This document shows, piece after piece, positions 17,802 to 25,301 of a DNA stretch of 64,000 nt. How positions within the stretch are numbered: position 1 is the stretch's first letter; each line of letters begins with the position of its first letter. The stretch spans positions 124,001-188,000 of the forward strand of contig NZ_JMJJ01000001.1 of assembly GCF_000710035.2 (NCBI RefSeq). Reading direction: 5' to 3'. Both the position numbers and the translations under genes were made by a program. This stretch comes from Pantoea ananatis LMG 2665. GTDB lineage: Bacteria > Pseudomonadota > Gammaproteobacteria > Enterobacterales > Enterobacteriaceae. The notes under the pieces are model-generated. The model had not been told where the DNA came from. It saw only the letters and a program-made list of their open reading frames with translations, and did not search any database.

Positions 17802-19721
17802 GTGGAGAAGTGGCGTAACTGGATGATAGGGATCTGCCTGGTCAGCACGGCCGGCAGCGCATGGGCTGATTCGCTTGATCAACAACGGCAACGATATCAA
17901 CAAATTAAGCAGGCCTGGGACAGTAATCAGATGGCAACAGTTGAACAGCTGTTACCGACGCTACAGGATTATCCGCTTTATCCTTATTTAGAATACCGTC
18001 TGCTGGCGCAGGACCTGGACCAGGAAACCAGCCTGGCAGTACAAAATTTTATTCAAAAGTATCCGACTTTACCGCCAGCGCGCTCGCTGAAAACGCGTTT
18101 TGTTAACGTACTGGCGCATCGTCAGGACTGGCAAGGCGTGCTTAACTTCAGCCCCGACGAGCCCACGCCGGTGCAGGCACGTTGTAACTGGTACTATGCC
18201 AAATGGTCAACCGGAAAGCAGCAGGCGGCATTTGACGGTGCCAAAGCCATTTGGCTGCGCGGCACGGCCCTGCCGAATGACTGCGACAAGCTCTTCTCCG
18301 TGTGGCAGGCCAGCGGTCAGCTTTCTCCCATCACTATTCTTGAACGTATCCGCCTGGCAATGAAAGCGGGCAATGACAGCCTGGTCAGCTATCTGGCCAA
18401 AACGCTGCCTGCCGATTACAAGACGATGTCGGATGCATTACTGGCGTTGCAGAAAGATCCTCAGTCCGTCACGACCTTTGCCAACAGCGTGGGCGCAACC
18501 GACTTCACGCGCCAGGCCACGATTTTTGCCTTTACCCGCGTCGCCCGTGCCGATATGGAAACAGCCCGTAGCCTGATCCCTGAGCTGGTGCGCGCGCAAA
18601 AAATGGGGCCAGAAGATGAGCAGGCGCTGAAAGAGATTGTCGTCTGGCGGATGATGGGCAGCGATCTGACCTCCGAGCAGGCGCGCTGGCGCGATGCGGT
18701 GGTGATGAACAGCGAATCGACTGCGTTAGTAGAACGGCGGGTGCGCCTGGCGCTGAGTGAAAACGATCGTCGTGGCCTGAACACCTGGATTGCGCGTCTG
18801 CCGGTTGAAGCGAAAGAGAAAGACGAGTGGCAGTACTGGCAGGCCGATTTGCTTTATTCAAAAGATCGCAAAGAAGAAGCCGATGACATTCTGCGTAAGC
18901 TGATGAAAGAGCGCGGTTTTTATCCTATGGTTGCCGCACAACGTTTAGGGGTGGACTATCCTCTTCAGGTCGATGCGGCACCCAAACCTGACGCGGCAAC
19001 CACCCAGGGGCCAGAACTCGCACGCGTGCGTGAGTTGATGTACTGGGGCATGGACAATCTGGCACGCAGCGAGTGGGCCAACCTGATCGGCAGCAAAACC
19101 CATGTCCAGCAGCAGATGCTGGCGCGCTACGCAAGCGAACAGGACTGGTGGGATCTGAGCGTACAGGCCACGATCACCGCGAAAATGTGGGACAGCCTGA
19201 AGGAGCGTTTCCCGCTGGCATGGCAGGATCTGTATAAGCAGAACACCCAGGGTAAATCCATTCCGCAGAGTTATGCGATGGCGATTTCCCGTCAGGAAAG
19301 TGCATGGAACCCGAAAGCCCGTTCCCCGGTGGGTGCCAGCGGACTGATGCAGATTATGCCGGCGACCGCGACACACACCGTGAAGATGTTTAGCATCCCG
19401 GGCTATGTGAACGCGTCTCAGCTGTTCGATCCGCAGACCAACATTCAGATCGGGACGCAATATCTGGAGTATGTTTATCAGCAGTTTGATAAGAACCGGA
19501 TATTCGCCTCAGCGGCTTACAATGCCGGCCCGGGACGCGTACGGACCTGGCAAGGCAGTACAGCAGGCAATCTCAACGCCGTCGCCTTTATCGAAACCAT
19601 TCCGTTTTCGGAAACCCGGGGTTACGTGAAGAATGTGCTGGCCTATGATGCGTACTACCGCTACTTCCTGGGTCAGCCGGACAAGATCCTGTCCGATGCT
19701 GAGTGGAATCGCCGCTACTAG
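17802..19721 (+). CDS. slt: Soluble lytic murein transglycosylase Slt70
   Basis: A 639-residue periplasmic exolytic transglycosylase that cleaves peptidoglycan to 1,6-anhydromuropeptides. The start is GTG at 17802, behind a gaggag ribosome binding site (E. coli Slt likewise begins MEK). A signal peptide of about 22 residues ends in AWAD. A long alpha-superhelical U/L domain follows, then the C-terminal lysozyme-like domain with SRQESAWNPKARSPVGASGL, where the catalytic glutamate is about residue 499, and AAYNAGPGRVRTW. trpR follows after 44 bases. Confidence 0.96.
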   Translation: MEKWRNWMIGICLVSTAGSAWADSLDQQRQRYQQIKQAWDSNQMATVEQLLPTLQDYPLYPYLEYRLLAQDLDQETSLAVQNFIQKYPTLPPARSLKTRFVNVLAHRQDWQGVLNFSPDEPTPVQARCNWYYAKWSTGKQQAAFDGAKAIWLRGTALPNDCDKLFSVWQASGQLSPITILERIRLAMKAGNDSLVSYLAKTLPADYKTMSDALLALQKDPQSVTTFANSVGATDFTRQATIFAFTRVARADMETARSLIPELVRAQKMGPEDEQALKEIVVWRMMGSDLTSEQARWRDAVVMNSESTALVERRVRLALSENDRRGLNTWIARLPVEAKEKDEWQYWQADLLYSKDRKEEADDILRKLMKERGFYPMVAAQRLGVDYPLQVDAAPKPDAATTQGPELARVRELMYWGMDNLARSEWANLIGSKTHVQQQMLARYASEQDWWDLSVQATITAKMWDSLKERFPLAWQDLYKQNTQGKSIPQSYAMAISRQESAWNPKARSPVGASGLMQIMPATATHTVKMFSIPGYVNASQLFDPQTNIQIGTQYLEYVYQQFDKNRIFASAAYNAGPGRVRTWQGSTAGNLNAVAFIETIPFSETRGYVKNVLAYDAYYRYFLGQPDKILSDAEWNRRY

Positions 19722-19730
19722 CTGTGTTAA

Positions 19731-19760
19731 GCTTCCGTACTCTTTAGCGAGTACGGAAGC
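19731..19760 (+). promoter_or_regulatory. trp operator of trpR in a 30-bp perfect palindrome
   Basis: gcttccgtactc-tttagc-gagtacggaagc has 12-base arms with no mismatch. The core cgtactctttagcgagtacg is the autoregulatory TrpR operator known from E. coli trpR. The right arm also contains the ggaag ribosome binding site of trpR, eight bases before the ATG. Confidence 0.8.
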
Positions 19761-19765
19761 CTCTC

Positions 19766-20086
19766 ATGAATCAACCCTCTGTGCCATCCACGACTGACCC
19801 GGCTACGGACGCGCACTGGCTGCGTTTTGTTGAGCTGATGCAACAGGCTTTTGCGGATAACCAGGCGCTGCCGCTGTTACAGCTGATGACGACGCCAGAT
19901 GAACGAGAGTCCTTTGGTACACGCTTGCGTATCATTGAATCGCTGCTGAATGGCGACATCAGCCAGCGTGAACTGAAAAACGAACTGGGCGTGGGAATTG
20001 CCACGATTACCCGCGGATCAAACAGCCTGAAAGAGGCGCCTCCGGCACTGAAGCAGTGGCTGGAAGCACACCTGACGCGTCGCTGA
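19766..20086 (+). CDS. trpR: Trp operon repressor TrpR
   Basis: A 106-residue all-helical repressor that binds L-tryptophan and shuts down trpR, the trp operon and other aromatic genes. The helix-turn-helix reads [20 protein letters not shown], and the upstream [12 protein letters not shown] is diagnostic. The ATG at 19766 lies just after its own operator, so autoregulation is expected. The gene ends directly against the stop codon of convergent yjjX, with no intergenic base. Confidence 0.95.
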   Translation: MNQPSVPSTTDPATDAHWLRFVELMQQAFADNQALPLLQLMTTPDERESFGTRLRIIESLLNGDISQRELKNELGVGIATITRGSNSLKEAPPALKQWLEAHLTRR

Positions 20087-20605
20087 TTACTGCTGATAGA
20101 ACGGATGGGTTAGCGGGCAGAGCGCCAGTATCAGAGCCTGGTGGTAAACGCTGGAGCGGCTGAGCAGGCCCTGGGTCAGGGTGCCGATTGCGCCGCCTTT
20201 GTGCTTAATATTGTCGATGCCGGTGAGGCGCGCCATCTCCTCACCCAGTTCGCGTCCTTCACGTAAACCGGCCATCACCACCGGCGGCAGGGTAAAACTG
20301 GCCGAACGTGACTCTCCCCGCTGTTTCTGGTTTTCCACCACCATCCAGGCAAAAGCGCACTCTTCTTCAATTCCGGCTTCAATCGCCACCCAGAAGTCGG
20401 CTTCCGGACGAACCTGACGGGCATTCATCACGCGCTGGCGTGCGCCAGTTCGCGTTTCGAGGTTGGTTAAAGGCTGTGCCGCAACGCCGCTCTCGACCTC
20501 GACCCCTTCGATATGGCAGGATCCCTCGCCGAAAACGTCGTTGAATGCCTGAGCAATCGCACGAATCTTCGCTGGATTGATGGTAGCTGCGACAACATGG
20601 TACAT
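20087..20605 (-). CDS. yjjX: Inosine/xanthosine triphosphatase YjjX
   Basis: A 172-residue house-cleaning NTPase that hydrolyses ITP and XTP, keeping deaminated purines out of nucleic acids. Recognised by the N-terminal [18 protein letters not shown], the middle [10 protein letters not shown], and the C-terminal [20 protein letters not shown], which are close to E. coli YjjX. It is divergent from gpmB with 60 bases between the starts, and convergent with and abutting trpR. Confidence 0.92.
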   Translation of the reverse strand: MYHVVAATINPAKIRAIAQAFNDVFGEGSCHIEGVEVESGVAAQPLTNLETRTGARQRVMNARQVRPEADFWVAIEAGIEEECAFAWMVVENQKQRGESRSASFTLPPVVMAGLREGRELGEEMARLTGIDNIKHKGGAIGTLTQGLLSRSSVYHQALILALCPLTHPFYQQ

Positions 20606-20665
20606 AATTAATTGAACCCTCAGGTAATTAAGGCGATTTTGGTCGCAGTATAACGGAAACTAAGC

Positions 20666-21313
20666 ATGCTACAGGTCTATCTTGTTCGTCACGGTGAAAC
20701 GGTATGGAATGCAGAACGTCGCATTCAAGGGCACTCCGACAGTCCGCTGACGGAAAAAGGTGAGCAACAAGCCCGTCAGGTCGGTGAACGCATCAAAAGC
20801 GCCGGTATCACGCATATTATTTCCAGCGATTTAGGGCGCACCCGGCGCACCGCTGAAATCATTGCCGATGCCTGTGGTTGTGATATCACTTTCGACCCGC
20901 GACTGCGGGAGCTGAACATGGGCATACTGGAAAAACGATTGCTTGATGAACTGAGCCCGGAAGAAGAGGGCTGGCGTGCTTCGCTGGTAAACGGCAGCGA
21001 GGGCGGCCGCATTCCTCAGGGCGAATCCATGACGGAACTGGCGCAGCGTATGCAGGAGGCACTTAATGCCTGCCTGGCGCTGCCGGCAGGGAGCCGCCCG
21101 CTACTGGTCAGCCACGGCATGGCGCTGGGCGTGCTGGTCAGCACCATTCTGGGACTACCGGCCTATGCCGAACGTCGCCTGCGCCTGCGAAACTGTTCGA
21201 TTTCCCGCGTTGATCATCAGCAGAGCGCATGGCTGGCACAGGGTTGGGTCGTGGAAACGGCGGGTGATATTGCCCACCTCGACGAACCCGCGATGGACGA
21301 GCTTCAGCGTTAA
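20666..21313 (+). CDS. gpmB: Histidine phosphatase family protein GpmB (YtjC)
   Basis: A 215-residue protein of the histidine phosphatase superfamily. The catalytic motif is VRHGETVWN at residues 6-14, with the second histidine in VSHGMALG. Although named phosphoglycerate mutase 2, E. coli GpmB appears to act as a phosphatase rather than the main glycolytic mutase. Single gene, divergent from yjjX and convergent with rob. Confidence 0.92.
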   Translation: MLQVYLVRHGETVWNAERRIQGHSDSPLTEKGEQQARQVGERIKSAGITHIISSDLGRTRRTAEIIADACGCDITFDPRLRELNMGILEKRLLDELSPEEEGWRASLVNGSEGGRIPQGESMTELAQRMQEALNACLALPAGSRPLLVSHGMALGVLVSTILGLPAYAERRLRLRNCSISRVDHQQSAWLAQGWVVETAGDIAHLDEPAMDELQR

Positions 21314-21316
21314 TCG

Positions 21317-21343
21317 GTGATGCCGTCATTACGGCGGCATCAC
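21317..21343. terminator. Hairpin between convergent gpmB and rob
   Basis: A perfect 9-bp stem, gtgatgccg / cggcatcac, with a 9-base loop lies in the 38-base gap between the stops. It has no T-run, so it is a weak shared terminator at best. Confidence 0.4.
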
Positions 21344-21351
21344 ACCAGGTA

Positions 21352-22218
21352 TTAACGGCGAATCGGGATCAGATATTCACAACGAATCTCTGTAGGCGGT
21401 TCGCTGCGCTTTTTACCGCCGTGGGTAATAAAGCGCTCGATGTCCTGCCCCATGCGGCGCGTCAGGCCCAGCGTCGGCATGCAGGTACCGTATAACAACA
21501 GAATAAACTCCTGAAGTTCAACGCGCGGACCGCTGTAGTTGAACTGAACGTAATCCCCGGCTTCAAGAATGACCTTCTGGCCCGAATGCATATTGGTCGC
21601 GCTGTCGGTTGGCACGGCTGTGGTGTACAGAATCTCCTGCTCATCGTCTTTTTCATGACTGGCACGGACCTGGTGCAGACCGTAGAGCACGGGCGGAACC
21701 GTATCCGTTTCCAACAGAAACTGTTTCCAGAAATGGACACGCATTTCATCGCGGTAGCTGGAAATTTGTTCCAGGGTACAGGTGTAGCTCTGTGTCTGTC
21801 CCACCAGAACGGTCTCCGGCAGGGTGACGAACTGCGATTCCGGCTGCTGATCGTTTCCTAACCGAATGGGTGGGCGAATACCAAATGAATTCCAGTCAGA
21901 CGAGCGGCGATACCATGCAGGTGTTTGATTAAACTGCTTTTTAAAGGCTCGTGTAAAGGTCTGCTGTGAATCAAACCGATACTGCAAAGCAATATCGAGA
22001 ATCGGGCGGCTGGTCAGGCGAAGTGCCACCGCGGCTTTGGAAAGACGTCGTGCCCGGATATAGGCGCCGATGGCGTGTCCGGTAACGTCTTTAAACATCC
22101 GTTGTAGATGCCATTTAGAATAACCGGCTTTAGTGGAAACGTTATCCAGTGAAAGTGGTTGATCCAAATGGCTCTCCAGCCAGGCAAGCAAATCGCGAAT
22201 GATACCGGCTTGGTCCAT
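21352..22218 (-). CDS. rob: Right origin-binding protein Rob (AraC/XylS family)
   Basis: A 288-residue activator of the MarA/SoxS/Rob group, which turns on efflux, solvent- and superoxide-resistance genes. The N-terminal two-HTH AraC domain covers residues 1-110 (AGYSKWHLQRMFKDVTGHAI and RFDSQQTFTRAFKKQFNQ). The C-terminal GyrI-like ligand-sensing domain distinguishes Rob from MarA and SoxS. Single gene, divergent from creA. Confidence 0.95.
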   Translation of the reverse strand: MDQAGIIRDLLAWLESHLDQPLSLDNVSTKAGYSKWHLQRMFKDVTGHAIGAYIRARRLSKAAVALRLTSRPILDIALQYRFDSQQTFTRAFKKQFNQTPAWYRRSSDWNSFGIRPPIRLGNDQQPESQFVTLPETVLVGQTQSYTCTLEQISSYRDEMRVHFWKQFLLETDTVPPVLYGLHQVRASHEKDDEQEILYTTAVPTDSATNMHSGQKVILEAGDYVQFNYSGPRVELQEFILLLYGTCMPTLGLTRRMGQDIERFITHGGKKRSEPPTEIRCEYLIPIRR

Positions 22219-22413
22219 AAAACATCCTCATACTCTGGTGGCGCAGCTAAATGAAGTCGACGAATAATAGCACTTATTGCTTTAAAGACATGTTTGGTTT
22301 TGACTGGGATGGTTGTGCTATCTACGCGGGAATTTATACCCTTTTTACGTTGGTTATTGTATCGATTGACAGTACATTACATGCTCATCTATTACATTTG
22401 CAATGGTAACTCA

Positions 22414-22887
22414 ATGACAATACCTCGTCTCCTGCTCGTCACCTTCGCGGGTTTGCTGTTTTCCAGTCCGCTTCTGGCTGAAGAGATTGGCTCCGTCGAC
22501 ACTGTGTTTAAGATGTTTGGACCCGACCACAAAATTGTGGTTGAGGCATTCGACGATCCCGACGTAAAAAATGTCACCTGCTACATCAGCCGGGCGAAAA
22601 CAGGCGGTATCAAGGGCGGGCTGGGATTAGCGGAAGATACATCAGACGCGGCCATTTCGTGTCAGCAAATCGGGCCGGTAGAACTGAGCGAGAAAATTGC
22701 CAAAGGCAAAGCACAGGGTGACGTAGTGTTTCGTCAGCGCACATCGCTGATCTTCAAGAAACTGCAGGTCGTGCGTTTCTTTGACAGCAAGCGTAACGCA
22801 TTAATTTATCTGGCTTACTCAGATAAAGTGGTGGATGGTTCACCTAAAAATGCGCTAAGCGCCGTACCGATTATGCCGTGGCACTAA
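22414..22887 (+). CDS. creA: CreA family periplasmic protein
   Basis: A 157-residue exported protein of unknown function, nearly colinear with E. coli CreA: a signal peptide to about residue 20, then [37 protein letters not shown] and [10 protein letters not shown]. The open frame extends upstream to 22294, but the ATG at 22414 gives the E. coli length and a proper signal peptide, so the longer form is rejected. The creBCD genes that follow in E. coli are absent; arcA lies convergent instead. Confidence 0.9.
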   Translation: MTIPRLLLVTFAGLLFSSPLLAEEIGSVDTVFKMFGPDHKIVVEAFDDPDVKNVTCYISRAKTGGIKGGLGLAEDTSDAAISCQQIGPVELSEKIAKGKAQGDVVFRQRTSLIFKKLQVVRFFDSKRNALIYLAYSDKVVDGSPKNALSAVPIMPWH

Positions 22888-22927
22888 GGCAATCATTAAA
22901 CGCCCGTAAGGGCGTTAAATGATTGCC
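22888..22927. terminator. Shared terminator of convergent creA and arcA
   Basis: Directly after the creA stop, an 18-base arm (ggcaatcattaaacgccc) and its inverted copy surround gtaa with a single mismatch. The two stops are only about 43 bases apart, so it serves both genes. Confidence 0.7.
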
Positions 22928-22930
22928 AGC

Positions 22931-23647
22931 TTAATCCTGCAGGTCACCACAGAAACGATAACCTTCGCCGTGAATGGTGGCGATGATTTCAGGGGTATCT
23001 GGCGTGGATTCAAAATGTTTACGGATACGACGGATTGTCACGTCAACAGTACGGTCGTGTGGCTTGAGATCGCGTCCGGTCATTTTCTTCAGCAAATCAG
23101 CACGCGTCTGAATCTTGCCGGGGTTTTCGCAGAAGTGCAGCATGGCACGGAACTCACTGCGCGGCAGTTTGTACTGCTCACCGTTGGGATTGATGAGTGA
23201 GCGGCTGTTGATGTCCAGCTCCCAGCCGTTGAACTTATAGCTTTCAACCTGGCGACGCTCTTCATTGGGTAAAGGCAAATTCATGGTGCGCAACAGCAGG
23301 TTACGTGCACGAATAGTTAATTCGCGTGGGTTAAACGGCTTAGTAATGTAGTCGTCTGCACCAATTTCCAGCCCAAGAATTTTATCGACTTCGTTATCGC
23401 GTCCGGTCAGGAACATCAATGCGACATTGGCTTGTTCACGCAGTTCACGTGCCAGTAACAGGCCGTTTTTACCCGGCAGATTGATGTCCATAATAACCAG
23501 ATTGACATCATTGTCGGTCAACACCTGGTGCATCTCTGCACCATCGGTCGCTTCGTACACGACATAACCTTCCGCCTCAAAAATGCTTTTGAGGGTATTG
23601 CGCGTGACCAGTTCGTCTTCAACGATGAGAATGTGCGGGGTCTGCAT
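22931..23647 (-). CDS. arcA: Aerobic respiration control response regulator ArcA
   Basis: A 238-residue OmpR-type regulator. The receiver domain covers residues 1-120 with the phospho-acceptor D54 in [13 protein letters not shown] and the K of [10 protein letters not shown]. The C-terminal winged helix includes [16 protein letters not shown]. With the sensor ArcB it represses aerobic respiratory genes at low oxygen. It is preceded by about 600 bases without another gene, where an FNR-like box is visible, matching the known FNR activation of E. coli arcA. Confidence 0.97.
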   Translation of the reverse strand: MQTPHILIVEDELVTRNTLKSIFEAEGYVVYEATDGAEMHQVLTDNDVNLVIMDINLPGKNGLLLARELREQANVALMFLTGRDNEVDKILGLEIGADDYITKPFNPRELTIRARNLLLRTMNLPLPNEERRQVESYKFNGWELDINSRSLINPNGEQYKLPRSEFRAMLHFCENPGKIQTRADLLKKMTGRDLKPHDRTVDVTIRRIRKHFESTPDTPEIIATIHGEGYRFCGDLQD

Positions 23648-23758
23648 GTTTAGCTACCTAATTTTGCCAACTAAATTGAAAACAGGGCGTACAGCGGTTA
23701 GGTGCTCTCCAGTGCGGAGAACGGCAAGCTTTGCTGAACCGTTGTACAAAAGTAAATT

Positions 23759-23776
23759 TTGATAAGCTTTTATCAA
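23759..23776. repeat. Inverted repeat in the arcA leader
   Basis: ttgataa-gctt-ttatcaa: perfect 7-base arms around four bases, about 115 bases upstream of the arcA start. It resembles an FNR dyad, but its outer half-sites are eight rather than four bases apart, so it is not a standard FNR box. Confidence 0.45.
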
Positions 23777-23915
23777 GGTCAACAACCGTATTCGCCAGCC
23801 TGCCGGGGTAAAAATTCCATGCCCTGCGGAATAATAATTTGAAACACATACTAACTGTATTAACAGCAACCTAACAGCAATAACAACAACTGGTAAGCAT
23901 AAAAACAACGCTTCG

Positions 23916-23929
23916 TTGACTTATATCAA
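23916..23929 (-). promoter_or_regulatory. FNR-like box upstream of arcA
   Basis: ttgac-ttat-atcaa matches the FNR consensus TTGAT-N4-ATCAA at 9 of 10 defined positions. It lies about 270 bases upstream of the arcA start, and E. coli arcA is also FNR-activated from a distant promoter. Confidence 0.6.
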
Positions 23930-24120
23930 ATGCAATTGTAGCACGTTAACATTTCTGTGAAAAACATCTCAAAAAATAGCGTGCTGGCTGACATTACGTC
24001 TCATTTTTGTCCCCGCCAGCCCGGCTTATCACTAAATATGATGTTAGAAACTTACTATTACAGTGGACTGAAATGAAAGGCTTTTATTTTGAAGGTTTTG
24101 ATAATGTGCACTTTATGATA

Positions 24121-24144
24121 AAAAGGCGCGCTCCGGCCTTTTTT
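24121..24144. terminator. Terminator-like hairpin upstream of yjtD
   Basis: aaaaggc / gcctttt with an eight-base loop is followed on the plus strand by T's and preceded by A's, so it could work in both directions. No annotated gene ends here. It may end an antisense or small RNA, or insulate arcA from yjtD. Confidence 0.5.
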
Positions 24145-24251
24145 AACGTGTTTTAACATGTATGTCAGAGTCTTAACATGACCACCTATATCCCTCAATA
24201 AAGCAGGTGCGTGTTACACTAGCAGCGTGCACATTTACTGATGGAATGATC

Positions 24252-24950
24252 ATGCTTTTTCCTCTTATCCTCGTCTCACCTGCCCGGGCAGAAAATATTG
24301 GCGCGGCGGCGCGTGCCATGAAAACCATGGGCTTTAATGAAATGCGTATTGTTGCCAGTGATGCATGGCAGGATCCGGCCGCCCGCCGCGTAGCTCATGG
24401 CGCAGGTGATATTCTGGACAGGATAAAAACCTTTGATACGCTGGCCGAAGCGCTGGCAGACATCGACTTTTCCGTCGCCACGACCGCGCGAAGTCGGGCC
24501 AGGTTCCGCTATTATGCAACGCCGCAGCAGGTGGAAGCGCAACTGCGGGAAAAACGTCAGTGGGTAAACAGCATGGCATTGGTATTTGGCCGTGAAGACA
24601 GCGGGCTGACCAATGAAGAGCTGGAGCAGGTTGACCTGCTCACCGGCATTCCAATGGCAAACGATTATCCTTCACTGAACCTGGGGCAGGCCGTTATGGT
24701 TTACTGTTACCAGCTGTCGGCGCTCAATCAGGTGGCTGCGCCTGTCGCCCCAGCGGCCGATGGTCAGCAGCTCCAAGCCCTGCGCCAGCGGTTTGAACAG
24801 TTACTGAGCCGGTTAGAGGTGAGTGACGACAATAAAATGGCCGACTGGATTAATCAGCGTATTGGCCTGTTAGAGCAGCGCGACAGTGCGATGTTGCACC
24901 GTTTGTTGCATGACGTGGAAAAAAAGCTGGCAGATAAATCCTCGGGTTAA
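24252..24950 (+). CDS. yjtD: SpoU-family RNA 2'-O-methyltransferase-like protein YjtD (LasT)
   Basis: A 232-residue SPOUT-class methyltransferase of the TrmJ/LasT group. Motifs: SPARAENIGAAARAMKTMGF at the N-terminus, FGREDSGLTNEEL in the middle, and DYPSLNLGQAVMVYCYQLS, the knotted SAM-binding part. The substrate RNA is not established for YjtD. Of the possible starts (24207, 24246, 24252), the ATG at 24252 best matches the E. coli N-terminus and has a gga six bases upstream. Confidence 0.85.
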   Translation: MLFPLILVSPARAENIGAAARAMKTMGFNEMRIVASDAWQDPAARRVAHGAGDILDRIKTFDTLAEALADIDFSVATTARSRARFRYYATPQQVEAQLREKRQWVNSMALVFGREDSGLTNEELEQVDLLTGIPMANDYPSLNLGQAVMVYCYQLSALNQVAAPVAPAADGQQLQALRQRFEQLLSRLEVSDDNKMADWINQRIGLLEQRDSAMLHRLLHDVEKKLADKSSG

Positions 24951-25069
24951 GTGTGACTATACAGTCACAGATGTTAACGAAACGCGGTATAACAAACGAT
25001 TCACCAGGCTTTTTTTGTTTAACAGCATGCTAAACATTGTGGTCTGTATTTGCGCAACGGATAAAACCG

Positions 25070-25098
25070 TTGACTTAATGTGCGCTTTGCTTTACTTC
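25070..25098 (+). promoter_or_regulatory. Candidate thr operon promoter
   Basis: -35-like ttgact at 25070-25075 and a weak -10-like tactt starting at 25093, 17 bases apart, lie about 45 bases before thrL. The -10 match is poor, so this is only a candidate. Confidence 0.35.
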
Positions 25099-25144
25099 TT
25101 GACGCAGACGGACAATCAATGACAGACAGAAATAATAAATCTGA

Positions 25145-25219
25145 ATGCGTAATCACAGCCTGAACACCACAATTATTACCACCACCATTACCATTACGAT
25201 CGGTAAAGGGGCGGGCTGA
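25145..25219 (+). CDS. thrL: thr operon leader peptide ThrL
   Basis: A 24-residue leader peptide starting MRNHSLN and ending GKGAG. In between is a run of seven threonine and five isoleucine codons, the signature of thr attenuation control. When charged tRNA-Thr and tRNA-Ile are plentiful, the ribosome completes the leader and the terminator at 25245-25275 forms. Too short for ordinary gene finding, but position and composition make it clear. Confidence 0.93.
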   Translation: MRNHSLNTTIITTTITITIGKGAG

Positions 25220-25244
25220 CGCATCCAGGAAAAACAGAAAAGAA

Positions 25245-25275
25245 GCCCGCACCTCACGAGTGCGGGTTTTTTTTT
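25245..25275 (+). terminator. thr attenuator
   Basis: Stem cccgcac / gtgcggg with a 7-base loop is followed by nine T. It lies 26 bases after thrL and 27 bases before thrA. Its sequence is close to the E. coli thr attenuator (agcccgcacct...gtgcggg). Confidence 0.92.
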
Positions 25276-25301
25276 GACTCAAAATCAGGAGAGTTGACAT
25301 C

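Larger units (their letters stand above)
23648..24251. other. Long intergenic region upstream of arcA and yjtD
   Basis: About 600 bases, visibly AT-rich, with no gene I can support. Contents: the arcA promoter and leader with an FNR-like box (23916-23929) and an 18-base inverted repeat (23759-23776); a terminator-like hairpin (24121-24144); and the promoter area of yjtD. In E. coli the small gene yjjY lies near here, but no convincing equivalent is visible. Confidence 0.6.

Noticed and set aside
22294..22413. N-terminal extension of creA by 40 residues
   Set aside because: The extension would place the signal peptide internally; E. coli CreA starts at the equivalent of 22414.
23759..23776. 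Second FNR box in the arcA leader
   Set aside because: Half-sites are eight bases apart instead of four, so it is kept only as an inverted repeat.
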